Source of the DNA: an uncultured Erysipelotrichaceae bacterium
GTDB taxonomy: Bacteria > Bacillota_I > Bacilli_A > RF39 > UBA660
Direction: 5' to 3'
Length of the DNA: 47,682 bases
Assembly (NCBI GenBank): GCA_902773675.1
Contig: CACYFN010000019.1
Location: 1 to 47,682, forward strand
The translations under genes and the position numbers were made by a program. The notes beneath the pieces are model-generated. The model worked only from the letters and a program-made list of their open reading frames with translations, was not told where the DNA came from and made no database searches. This document shows, piece by piece, positions 27,145 to 34,563 of this stretch (its first letter is position 1; the number at the start of each line of letters is the position of its first letter).

Positions 27145-27987
27145 TTTTCTTATATCCTTTCTTTCTGTTAATTTTCTTTCCTTTAATTCTTGCTGTGTTA
27201 TAAAATTCTATCCATTCTTCAACTAATTCTATGTAATTTTCTAAAGATGTGATATTATTGTTATACAAAGTTTCCTTTTTAAGGAGAGAGTGCCAACTCT
27301 CAATTGGTGAGTCATCTATCGGAGTACCTTAGATTCACAAATTGCTTTGTATTCATAAGATGTATACTGGAATCCTTGATCACTGTGAATGATAAGTCCA
27401 GATACATCTTTTCTTTTGTTTATTGCTTCATTTAAAGTATCCATAACTAATTTGTTATCGTTATGCTTTGATATTTTATAAGCAACAACTTTTCTATCAT
27501 ATAAATCTATTATTGTTGATAAATAAGCTCTAGAACCTTTAAATATAAGATATGTTACATCAGTATCCCATACTTTATTTGGTGCATCAGTGTTAAAATT
27601 TCTTTTTAATAAATTAGGTTTAACATTATCTTCAATTCTTTCATTTTTATTTTTCTTTTTTGATTTCCTTATATATTCGGGAACTAAATTATATTTTTTC
27701 ATTATTCTTAAAACCTTCTTTCCATTCATTACAACCCCTTCATATTTGATTTTAATGCCTTCCACAATACGACGATAACCATATGTACCTTTAGAGTCAT
27801 CAAATACTTCTTTAATTATTAAATAATCATAATAATCAGGATCATCCTTATTTCGATACTTATAATAAGTTTTAGGACTTATCTCTAATACGGCACACAT
27901 ATTATATAACTTATAATTATCTCTATATAGATTAATAAAAGTTACTTTCTCTCTCGTTGTGCCTTGAGGAAGGCCTGGTATTTTTTT
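27134..27987 (-). pseudogene. IS3-family transposase OrfB, interrupted by a deletion
   Basis: The OrfB frame opens in the A7 slip site, reads KKIPGLPQGTT..., and passes the HTH_21-like GTYGYRRI and rve core residues D (VWDTDVTYL) and D (IHSDQGFQYTS). It stops at 27316. The remainder, GTPIDDSPIESWHSLLKKE with the catalytic E, is in another frame down to 27134. About nine codons between AICESK and GTPID, normally ending SMSRK, are absent along with one base. The element cannot make a full DDE transposase as sequenced. The extreme C-terminus (ARIKGKKIN...) also departs from the usual family tail. Confidence 0.85.
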
Positions 27988-28232
27988 AGTATCTCATATC
28001 TTTCTTTGTAATCTTCTTTTGTTAAATCTTTTTCTTTAGGTCTACCACGTTTACCTAATTTTAGATATTTTTCTGGATATTTAATTTTCTTACCCCAAGT
28101 TTGGATAGTATTTTGAGATATTCCAAATTCTTTACCTAAAGATACACTTGATTCACCATTTAAATATCTATCTAATATAATTTCTTTTATATCAGAATTA
28201 TGTTTTTTGAATTTTTGTCCTTTTGAAGCCAT
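27942..28232 (-). CDS. IS3-family OrfA (helix-turn-helix protein)
   Basis: A 96-aa DNA-binding subunit: ASKGQKFKKHNSD start, HTH SVSLGKEFGISQNTIQTWGKKI, then KRGRPKEKDLTKEDYKERYEIL and the leucine-rich LKKYQAFLKAQ end. The ATG at 28232 follows GGAGGTG by 7 nt, so the upstream in-frame start at 28268 is rejected. It normally continues into OrfB by -1 frameshifting. Confidence 0.88.
   Translation of the reverse strand: MASKGQKFKKHNSDIKEIILDRYLNGESSVSLGKEFGISQNTIQTWGKKIKYPEKYLKLGKRGRPKEKDLTKEDYKERYEILKKYQAFLKAQRERK
27961..27987 (-). promoter_or_regulatory. Programmed -1 frameshift signal of the IS
   Basis: On the minus strand a run of seven A (27987-27981) is followed after 6 nt by a hairpin GCCTT-CCTC-AAGGC (27974-27961 region). 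Slipping back one base joins orfA to IPGLPQGTT of orfB. Confidence 0.75.
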
Positions 28233-28325
28233 AGAAAAACACCTCCTTTCGGAAGTGTATTCTATCACAAAACTAGTTTTTTATTAATGTCTACCCAGAG
28301 GGGTGCATTTCATCAAGTTAGTGTT

Positions 28326-28418
28326 TTAAATCTCTAAATGGCACGTATATCATAAGGGTTTAAAACTATTTGTATTACTTTTCCAACAGTATTATATTAC
28401 CTATAATTAAGTTATTAG
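28326..28418. other. Non-coding stretch between the IS and repeat copy 2
   Basis: AT-rich, with no open frame of note, no RNA gene and no clear promoter seen. Confidence 0.5.
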
Positions 28419-28480
28419 AACAGTTCGAAAACTTTTGAGATTGCGATGAGTGAAGTTAGAAAAATCTAACTTCTTTTTTT
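28419..28480 (+). repeat. Repeat element copy 2, ending in a terminator
   Basis: AACAGTTCG, variable middle, AGATTGCGATGAGT, perfect stem GAAGTTAGA (28452-28460) / TCTAACTTC (28465-28473), seven T. It matches copy 1 at 24112 except in the middle segment. There is no gene directly upstream to terminate. Confidence 0.8.
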
Positions 28481-28526
28481 AATAAGATTGCGATAAATTT
28501 AATTCTTATTTGGGAGGGGATTTGTT

Positions 28527-29492
28527 ATGAATGAGAATACAATAAAAATTATTGAATCAGAAATGAGTAAATACTTAAATAACTACCAGATGATTAAACT
28601 TAATAATATACTTTATAAGCAAATTGATAATTCTGATTTAGATAGAATATCTAATGATGATTTATATAATAAGTTTATAAGTACAAAAAAATTAGAAGGT
28701 GTATCTGAATTAACTATAAAGAATTATAGAATACATTTAAATAAGTTCTTTAATTATGTTAATAAAGATTTAAGAACAATTAGTACTGATGATATAAGAG
28801 ATTATTTGTCATATTATCAAAGTAATACTAATTGTTGTAATTTAACTTTGGATGGAGTACGAAGATTCTTATCTAGTTTCTTTTCATTCTTAGAATTAGA
28901 AGATTATATAATTAAGAATCCCGTTAGAAGGATTCATAAAATTAGGATTGAAAATATAATAAAAGAAACATATTCAGATGAACTGTTGGAACAATTAAGA
29001 AACAATTGTAATAATATTAGAAATCTAGCAATTATAGATTTACTTGCTTCATCAGGTATGAGAATAGGAGAATTAGTTAAACTAAACATAGATGATATTA
29101 ATTTTGAAACTAATTCTTGCTTAGTATATGGTAAAGGAAGAAAAATGAGAGAAGTATATTTTGATGCAAAAGCTAAATTACATTTAAAAGAATATCTTAG
29201 TTCAAGAAAAGATAATAATGAAGCTTTATTTGTTACTAAAGATAGACCTTATAATAGATTAGGTATTAGAGGAATAGAATTAATGTTACAAAAATTAGGT
29301 GATTCTATTGGAGAAGTTAAAGTGCATCCACATAAATTTAGAAGAACATTAGCAACTAAAGCAATAGATAAAGGAATGCCAATAGAACAAGTTCAAAGAT
29401 TATTAGGTCATACTAAAATAGATACAACTCTTCATTATGAAATGGTTAATCAAAATAATGTTAGAATTTCTCATAGAAAATATATTTGTTAA
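28527..29492 (+). CDS. Tyrosine recombinase (integrase)
   Basis: A 321-aa protein. The N-terminal SAM-like core-binding domain is at residues about 45-125 and the catalytic domain about 145-318. Active-site residues visible are R179 (SGMRIGEL), H269-K-F-R272 (HxxR box), H295 (LLGHT) and nucleophile Y304 (TLHYEMV). It is not clearly XerC or XerD, since it has a long N-terminus and HKFRRT instead of HxLRHT. Good GGGAGGGG ribosome site. It precedes fic by 107 nt and lies next to repeat copy 2, so it may act on a local element. Confidence 0.88.
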   Translation: MNENTIKIIESEMSKYLNNYQMIKLNNILYKQIDNSDLDRISNDDLYNKFISTKKLEGVSELTIKNYRIHLNKFFNYVNKDLRTISTDDIRDYLSYYQSNTNCCNLTLDGVRRFLSSFFSFLELEDYIIKNPVRRIHKIRIENIIKETYSDELLEQLRNNCNNIRNLAIIDLLASSGMRIGELVKLNIDDINFETNSCLVYGKGRKMREVYFDAKAKLHLKEYLSSRKDNNEALFVTKDRPYNRLGIRGIELMLQKLGDSIGEVKVHPHKFRRTLATKAIDKGMPIEQVQRLLGHTKIDTTLHYEMVNQNNVRISHRKYIC

Positions 29493-29544
29493 GTGCAAAT
29501 TCAAAGTGCAAAAAGAGAATTTCAAAGTGCAAAATTTGCACTTT
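29491..29544 (+). promoter_or_regulatory. GTGCAAA repeat array, likely fic operator
   Basis: Three direct copies of AAGTGCAAA (29491-29499, 29503-29513, 29524-29534) and one inverted copy. The last forms a perfect palindrome AAAGTGCAAA-A-TTTGCACTTT (29524-29544). The array starts in the integrase stop codon and lies just upstream of the fic promoter. Confidence 0.7.
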
Positions 29545-29568
29545 ATCCTTTATTAATATAGTAAAATA

Positions 29569-29577
29569 TGCTATAAT
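29569..29577 (+). promoter_or_regulatory. Extended -10 promoter of fic
   Basis: TGCTATAAT: TG at 29569-29570, TATAAT at 29572-29577. Transcription would start before the ATG at 29600. Confidence 0.65.
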
Positions 29578-29599
29578 ATATATAGTTGGAGGAGATATC

Positions 29600-30655
29600 A
29601 TGAGTAATGAAAAATGGAATTTAGAATTATCGGAATACATTAAACAAGGAGAACCAGAAAAAAAAGAAAAAGCTAAAACTTGGGAAACTGCTATTGGTCT
29701 TCAGGATGTAGATGGTTTAAAGCCTTCGGAATATTTATTAGATACAGCTAAAGAACATATTGAAGGTAATATTAATATTGATGAAGCTAAGAAAAGAATT
29801 GATAATTATTATGAACAATCATCTGAAAGAAAAAGTGAAGAAAATACTGAAGAAGCGGATAAGGTTTCTGTACGTATTACAGAAATACTAAGTGAAAAAG
29901 CTTTTAATTTTTCACCAACAGAAATGTTAAATATTCATAAAAGACTATTTACAGGAATATATAAAGAAGCAGGTAAATACAGAGATTATAATTTTACTAA
30001 AAAAGAATGGATATTAAATGACGATACTGTTACATATTCATCATATGAAACTCTAAAAGAAACCATAGAATATGATTTTGATCAAGAAAGAAACTTTTCA
30101 TATAAAGATTTAAGTTTAGATGAATCAATTAGTCATTTAAGTAGATTTATATCAAATATATGGCAAGTACATCCTTTCTGTGAAGGTAATACAAGAACAA
30201 CTGCTGTTTTCTTAATTAAATATTTAAGAACATTTGGCTTTGATGTTAAGGATGAAGTGTTTGCAGATAATTCATGGTATTTCAGAAATGCATTAGTTAG
30301 AGCTAATTATAAAAATTATGAAAAAAATGTATTTGAAGATATCTCATTTCTTGAAAAGTTTTTCTATAATTTATTAACTAATACTAAATATGAATTAAAG
30401 AATAGATATATGCATGTTGATTATAAAGATAACATTGAAGCAATAAGTTCTAATATTAATAGTTTATCTTTAGAAGAGCAAGCAATATTGAATATTATTA
30501 AGAATAATCCATCAGTAAAGCAAGAAGAAATTGCTACTTTAATTAATAAGTCATTAAGAACAATAAAAAACTATATGGCTGAAATGCAAGAAAAAGGATT
30601 AATAGAACGAAAAAATGGCAAAAGAGATGGAGAATGGATTATTAAAAATAATTAA
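29600..30655 (+). CDS. Fic-domain AMPylase-like protein with VbhA-like N-terminus and C-terminal wHTH
   Basis: A 351-aa protein. Residues about 25-75 (TAIGLQDVDGLKPSEYL, HIEGNINIDEAKKRI) resemble the VbhA-type antitoxin/inhibitory region. The Fic domain is about 95-260, with active site HPFCEGNTRTT starting at H191, which keeps the consensus HPFxEGNxR. Residues about 285-350 form a winged helix (SVKQEEIATLINKSLRTIKNYMAEM). Fic enzymes transfer AMP to target proteins. The ATG at 29600 after GGAGGAG is preferred; the longer frame from 29486 would run through the operator repeats. The helix could bind the upstream GTGCAAA repeats. Confidence 0.88.
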   Translation: MSNEKWNLELSEYIKQGEPEKKEKAKTWETAIGLQDVDGLKPSEYLLDTAKEHIEGNINIDEAKKRIDNYYEQSSERKSEENTEEADKVSVRITEILSEKAFNFSPTEMLNIHKRLFTGIYKEAGKYRDYNFTKKEWILNDDTVTYSSYETLKETIEYDFDQERNFSYKDLSLDESISHLSRFISNIWQVHPFCEGNTRTTAVFLIKYLRTFGFDVKDEVFADNSWYFRNALVRANYKNYEKNVFEDISFLEKFFYNLLTNTKYELKNRYMHVDYKDNIEAISSNINSLSLEEQAILNIIKNNPSVKQEEIATLINKSLRTIKNYMAEMQEKGLIERKNGKRDGEWIIKNN

Positions 30656-30658
30656 TTT

Positions 30659-30688
30659 AGATTGAAATTTTTTTCAATCTTTTTTTTA
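30659..30688 (+). terminator. Terminator of fic
   Basis: AGATTGAAA (30659-30667), TTTT loop, TTTCAATCT (30672-30680), then T-run. Confidence 0.85.
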
Positions 30689-30735
30689 ATAAAATTGCAA
30701 TAAATATAAGAGAATGAAAAAATTATCTTTTTTTG

Positions 30736-30744
30736 TGATATAAT
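30736..30744 (+). promoter_or_regulatory. Extended -10 promoter of the CDF transporter gene
   Basis: TGATATAAT with TG at 30736-30737 and TATAAT at 30739-30744. It overlaps the in-frame ATG at 30743, which therefore cannot be the start. Confidence 0.6.
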
Positions 30745-30763
30745 GATAGATATGGTGAAGCAA

Positions 30764-31648
30764 ATGAAAGCAGAGAAAAATATATTAATTGCATTTATTT
30801 TAAATATATCATTTTCCATATTTGAATTTATAGGTGGATTATTTACTAATTCAATATCAATTTTATCTGATTCAGTTCATGATTTAGGTGATGCTATTTC
30901 AATCGGTATATCATACTTTATGGAAAAGAAAAGCAAAAAATATGCTGATAATAAATATACATATGGATATATTAGATATTCTGTATTAGGAGGAATAATT
31001 ACAACTACAATATTATTAGTAGGGTCTATTTTAGTAATAATAGGAGCTATAAAAAGAATTATAAATCCAGCCCCAGTTAATTATAGTGGTATGATAATAC
31101 TAGCTATAATAGGAGTTATATTAAACTTTATAGCAGCTTATGTTACAAGAGAAGGAAATTCAATTAATCAAAAAGCAGTTAACTTACATATGCTTGAAGA
31201 TGTATTAGGGTGGATAGTTGTATTAATTGGTGCTATTGTAATGAATTTCACTGATATTAGAATTATAGATCCTATTATGAGTATTGGAGTTGCAATATTT
31301 ATATTAATTAATTCTCTAAAAAATTTAAAAAAAGTATTAGACTTATTCTTAGAAAAAACTCCAGATGATATAGATATAGAAGAATTGAAAGAACATTTAT
31401 TAAAAATAAATGGAGTTGATGATATTCATCATATTCATGTATGGAGTATAGATGGATATAATAATTATGCTACTATGCATATAGTATCTAAATCTAAAGA
31501 TATAAATAAAATCAAAAAAGAAATTAGAGAAGAATTAGAAGAACATAATATATGTCATACAATATTAGAAACAGAAGATGAAGTATGTGATGATAAAGAA
31601 TGCAATGTCCATTTAAATAAAATAGAACAACATCACCATCATCATTAA
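30764..31648 (+). CDS. Cation diffusion facilitator family transporter (Zn2+/Co2+/Cd2+ type)
   Basis: A 294-aa proton/metal antiporter with six helices. It has FSIFEFIGGLFTNSISILSDSVHDLGD in TM1-TM2 (metal-site residues SDSVHDLGD), the TM5 pair HMLEDVLGW, and a C-terminal cytoplasmic ferredoxin-like domain (DDIHHIHVWSIDG). The tail contains CDDKECNVHLNK and ends in five histidines, a natural metal-binding tail. The ATG at 30764 is chosen because GGTG is 6 nt upstream and the promoter excludes earlier starts. Probably exports zinc or related ions. Confidence 0.9.
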   Translation: MKAEKNILIAFILNISFSIFEFIGGLFTNSISILSDSVHDLGDAISIGISYFMEKKSKKYADNKYTYGYIRYSVLGGIITTTILLVGSILVIIGAIKRIINPAPVNYSGMIILAIIGVILNFIAAYVTREGNSINQKAVNLHMLEDVLGWIVVLIGAIVMNFTDIRIIDPIMSIGVAIFILINSLKNLKKVLDLFLEKTPDDIDIEELKEHLLKINGVDDIHHIHVWSIDGYNNYATMHIVSKSKDINKIKKEIREELEEHNICHTILETEDEVCDDKECNVHLNKIEQHHHHH

Positions 31649-31700
31649 TTGATTGGAATATTTTGACATTCTGTTAGTAATCTGGCTAAAAGACAAAATG

Positions 31701-31725
31701 AATAGCAGTTAAATTCTGCTATTTT
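31701..31725 (+). terminator. Terminator after the CDF gene
   Basis: AATAGCAG (31701-31708), 7-nt loop, CTGCTATT (31716-31723), short T-run. Confidence 0.65.
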
Positions 31726-31792
31726 CTGTAGTATAATAAATATATATTGACTCTCCTCGAGATATTGTATAAATAATTTAGGAAGCGATATT

Positions 31793-31843
31793 ATGTTAAG
31801 AATAGGATATTTTTCTAAATTATCTAAAGTGACTATTAAATAG
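31793..31843 (+). pseudogene. MerR-family regulator N-terminal fragment
   Basis: A 16-codon frame reads M-L-R-I-G-Y-F-S-K-L-S-K-V-T-I-K and stops. That is the conserved first helix of MerR proteins (RIGxFSKLsxVTxK), normally continued by TLRYYDE. AGGAAG lies upstream and TTGACT at 31747-31752. The rest of the DNA-binding domain is missing, and a GyrI-like ligand domain follows, so a MerR-GyrI regulator seems to have collapsed. Confidence 0.6.
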
Positions 31844-31858
31844 AAAGAGAGTGAAATA

Positions 31859-32321
31859 ATGGCTTTTGATTACAAAAAAGAATATAAAGAATTTCATATG
31901 CCTAAGAATAAACCAAGTATAGTAGAGATACCTAAAATGAATTATATTGCAGTAAGAGGAAGTGGTAATCCAAATGATGAAAATGTAGATTATCAAAATA
32001 CCATCGGATTATTATATAGCATCGCTTATACAATTAAAATGAGTTATAAAGAAAACCATAAAATAGATAGATTTTTCTAGAGTTGAAATTTTTACCTATG
32101 ATGAGGGATTATGTGTCCAAGGCATGCATAATGGTTCTTATGATAATGAAACTGCAACAGTTGAACTAATGCATAAATATATGAATGAAAATCGATATCA
32201 GTTAGATATAACTGGTAAAAGATTTCACCATGAAATATATTTAAGTAATCCAAGAAAATGTGATGTTAGTAAATTCAAGACTATTATTAGACATTCAATA
32301 AAAAAAATTAAAAATAATTAA
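31859..32321 (+). pseudogene. GyrI-like small-molecule-binding protein, internal deletion
   Basis: The first part (31859-32080) reads FDYKKEYKEF, MPKNKPSIVEIPKMNYIAVRG and YSIAYTIKMSYK, the N-terminal half of a GyrI-like domain. It stops at KIDRFF. The second part reads in another frame from about 32070 to 32321: DFSRVEIFTYDEGLCVQ, MHNGSYDNE, RFHHEIYLSNPRKCD. The middle of the family, about 65-70 residues containing the aromatic E-x-x-W region, is absent. AGAGAGTG precedes the ATG. Family members bind drugs or small molecules and often regulate exporters. Confidence 0.82.
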
Positions 32322-32350
32322 ATAATTTTTACTAAAATTATAAAAAAACA

Positions 32351-32359
32351 TGTTATAAT
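32351..32359 (+). promoter_or_regulatory. Extended -10 promoter of lipoprotein gene 1
   Basis: TGTTATAAT: TG at 32351-32352, TATAAT at 32354-32359, 19 bp before the ATG. Confidence 0.6.
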
Positions 32360-32378
32360 TAAATTGGAGGATGATGCT

Positions 32379-32852
32379 ATGAAAAGAAAAATTTTATTTG
32401 TAATGCTATTTTTAATAAGTATATTTATTTTATCTGGGTGTGGAAAAGAAGAAAGAACAATTAACTATTTAATGGATGAATATGTAAAAGCATATACTAA
32501 GGCTGATTTAAAAGCTGAGAAAAATATTTTTCCAGAATTTTATCTAAAAGCAAACGAAAAATATGTTAATCAAGAAGCATTAACTAAAGAAACTGAAAAT
32601 GCCAAAGAAAAATATGGCGATGATTTTAATATTACTTATAAGGTAGATAAAGAAACAAAAATGTCAGATGAAGACTTAATAGCACTAAATGAAAAAATGA
32701 AAAAAAATATTGAAAGTGCTATTGATGCTACTGAATGTTATACTTATGAAGGAAGTATTGAATTTAAAGGATCTAAAAAATCAACTTCAGCTACCTTATA
32801 CAATATTGCTAGATGTAACTATGATGGCACTTGGTATTTAATTAGAAAATAG
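32379..32852 (+). CDS. Putative lipoprotein, unknown
   Basis: A 157-aa protein with a lipoprotein signal: KRK, hydrophobic core, lipobox LSGC at residues about 18-21. The mature part is charged (EYVKAYTKADLKAEKNIFPEFYLKANEKYV) and ends GTWYLIRK. The repeat-free alpha/beta pattern is reminiscent of small secreted NTF2-like or DUF4878-like lipoproteins, which I cannot confirm. The ATG at 32379 after GGAGG is used rather than the TTG at 32364. Own promoter and terminator. Confidence 0.75.
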   Translation: MKRKILFVMLFLISIFILSGCGKEERTINYLMDEYVKAYTKADLKAEKNIFPEFYLKANEKYVNQEALTKETENAKEKYGDDFNITYKVDKETKMSDEDLIALNEKMKKNIESAIDATECYTYEGSIEFKGSKKSTSATLYNIARCNYDGTWYLIRK

Positions 32853-32876
32853 ATATATATTGATTATAAATAAGAT

Positions 32877-32909
32877 ATTGAAAAATTAAAATGTTTTTCA
32901 ATCTTTTTT
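32877..32909 (+). terminator. Terminator of lipoprotein gene 1
   Basis: ATTGAAAAA (32877-32885), 8-nt loop, TTTTTCAAT (32894-32902), C and T-run. Confidence 0.82.
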
Positions 32910-33031
32910 AATAATGATATGAACCAAAATTATTTGTAATATATAAATAAGAAACAAAGATTAAATATTGAAATAATTTAGAAAGCATGTGGTGCAATAA
33001 ATTAAGAATATTATATTAGAGGAGTGTGTTT

Positions 33032-33493
33032 ATGAAAAAGAAAATATTATTAGGATTATTAGTTTTATTAGGATTATTTATTATTACTGGTTGTGCTGGT
33101 GATAATGGAGAATTATCAAATGATGGAAGAAAAAAAATTAGTTTTTATAATTTAAATTATTTAGAGCCAAAAGGATATTCTAGTGATTCAAAATTTGGAA
33201 GTGATGAGAATAAGACAAAAAATTATGTATATGGTGAATATGATGGAAGTATTAATTTAAATTATCAGAAAGGAAAAGATTATTCTGAAATGGAAAATTT
33301 ATACTACAATGAACATACTGAAAAAGAAATAAATGGAACAACTTGGAGAGTTATGGATAATAACGATGCAGGTATTCAATCAAAATTTTATTATACAGTA
33401 TATAATGGAGATCTTTATATAATTGAATTAAATGGAATTGATAAATATCAAACAGAAATGGATGACTTTATAAAAAATGTATCATTTAAATAG
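33032..33493 (+). CDS. Putative lipoprotein, unknown (paralogue of 35772-36299)
   Basis: A 153-aa protein with signal [20 protein letters not shown] (lipobox ITGC). The mature part, about 130 residues, ends YTVYNGDLYIIELNG...FIKNVSFK. The ending KEING..W..., YNG..Y.I and NVSF is shared with the lipoprotein at 35772, so the two carry the same domain. The ATG at 33032 after GAGGAG is chosen over the GTG at 33026. Function unknown. Confidence 0.75.
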   Translation: MKKKILLGLLVLLGLFIITGCAGDNGELSNDGRKKISFYNLNYLEPKGYSSDSKFGSDENKTKNYVYGEYDGSINLNYQKGKDYSEMENLYYNEHTEKEINGTTWRVMDNNDAGIQSKFYYTVYNGDLYIIELNGIDKYQTEMDDFIKNVSFK

Positions 33494-33540
33494 TTTTCAA
33501 AGTTTTTAACAAATTTCTAATTGGATATATTAAGATTTTC

Positions 33541-33566
33541 AAGCAGATATAATAATCTGCTTTTTA
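33541..33566 (+). terminator. Terminator of lipoprotein gene 2
   Basis: AAGCAGAT (33541-33548), ATAATA loop, ATCTGCTT (33555-33562), T-run. Confidence 0.85.
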
Positions 33567-33661
33567 TGTGGTAAAATATAATATAAATTAAAATTCAAGC
33601 AATACTTCGTGTTAAAACATATAAAAAAATATTATGATTAGTATGCGAAAGGAGAAAAAAT

Positions 33662-34405
33662 ATGAATCAAGAAAAAATTGGAAATTATATTTCTAAAAAG
33701 AGGAAAGAAAAAAAATTAACACAAGAACAATTAGCAGAAAAGTTAGGTGTCACCAATCGAGCTATTTCAAATTGGGAAAATGGTAAAAATATGCCAGATT
33801 TATCATTATTTAAACCTTTATGTGATGAATTAGATATTTCCATTAATGAATTAATGAGCGGTGAAGAAATTGATGATAAACAATATATAAATACTTTAGA
33901 AGAAAATATTGTAAATATGGTATCTAATTTAGAAAAAACTAAAAAGAAAAAATGGAAAATAATTATAGGGATAATTGTATTATTATTTCTAATCATTATT
34001 GTTGGAAGAATATTTTATATGAATTATGAAATTAATATGAAATATGATTCAAGAGTTATGACATGTGAATTTATTGATGGCAATATACAGTATTCTATAA
34101 AAGGTCAAAGTGTAATTAATTCATATCATACTTGCAGAAAGTTAAATGGTAAAAATGTTTGTTTCTTCAATAGTAAAGTATGGCTACAAAATAAAAGAAG
34201 AAGTAACTGGGAATATTCACAATCAATGGCACGATTATTAGAAGGTAAAGAAGTTCAGTTTGGTTCTTATGATATGATAGAAAATATAGACTCAAATGTT
34301 GAAGTATATTATACAGATAAATCCATAAAAGAAATAAAAAAAGCATCTAATAAAGAATTAAAAGAAATAATTAATAATTCATATTTAATGTGTAAATCAG
34401 ACTAA
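33662..34405 (+). CDS. Membrane-anchored XRE-family regulator
   Basis: A 247-aa protein. Residues 5-60 are an HTH_3 domain (IGNYISKKRKEKKLTQEQLAEKLG, split as KLTQEQLAEKLG and TNRAISNWENGKNMPDL). A cytoplasmic linker follows, then one hydrophobic helix about 99-116 preceded by KKKKWK, and an extracytoplasmic domain of about 130 aa with paired cysteines (VMTCEF, HTCRKLNG, NVCFFN). The layout suggests a sensor regulator that reads an envelope signal. It lies in the middle of the lipoprotein cluster and may control it (inference). AAAGGAGA precedes the ATG. Confidence 0.82.
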   Translation: MNQEKIGNYISKKRKEKKLTQEQLAEKLGVTNRAISNWENGKNMPDLSLFKPLCDELDISINELMSGEEIDDKQYINTLEENIVNMVSNLEKTKKKKWKIIIGIIVLLFLIIIVGRIFYMNYEINMKYDSRVMTCEFIDGNIQYSIKGQSVINSYHTCRKLNGKNVCFFNSKVWLQNKRRSNWEYSQSMARLLEGKEVQFGSYDMIENIDSNVEVYYTDKSIKEIKKASNKELKEIINNSYLMCKSD

Positions 34406-34426
34406 TCAAAGTATTATTAGTATAAG

Positions 34427-34446
34427 ACGGATAGAAATCCGTTTTT
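34427..34446 (+). terminator. Terminator of the XRE regulator gene
   Basis: ACGGAT (34427-34432), AGAA loop, ATCCGT (34437-34442), T-run. Confidence 0.8.
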
Positions 34447-34528
34447 ATTTGTGTATATCAAAATAGAGTGTCAATGTTAAATGAAAATTTTAGCGATTTT
34501 GTTCTATTGATGTTAAAAAGTAATTAAT

Positions 34529-34549
34529 CTATGATATAATTAATCATAG
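34529..34549 (+). promoter_or_regulatory. Promoter with palindromic operator upstream of lipoprotein gene 3
   Basis: Extended -10 TGATATAAT (TG at 34532-34533, TATAAT at 34535-34540). A perfect inverted repeat CTATGAT (34529-34535) / ATCATAG (34543-34549) with a 7-bp spacer brackets it. Confidence 0.65.
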
Positions 34550-34563
34550 AAGGAGGAATGCTT

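Larger units (their letters stand above)
26815..28325 (-). mobile_element. IS3-family element (IS150-like), about 1.5 kb, defective
   Basis: Imperfect terminal inverted repeats bound it: the left end AACACTAAC...TGATGTGAACCCC...AGACAT (from 26815) matches the reverse complement of the right end, AACACTAAC...TGATGAAATGCACCCC...AGACAT (to 28325). Inside, on the minus strand, are orfA, a -1 frameshift signal, orfB with DDE residues but a deletion, and an extra 72-aa gene. No clear target duplication can be read because both flanks are A/T runs. Size fits IS3 elements. Confidence 0.82.

Noticed and set aside
28527-29492. Assignment of the recombinase as XerC or XerD
   Set aside because: The long N-terminus and the HKFRRT box do not fit either clearly, and the neighbourhood is accessory.
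29486-29599. Longer N-terminus for the Fic protein
   Set aside because: It would translate the GTGCAAA repeats and precede the -10; the ATG at 29600 has GGAGGAG.
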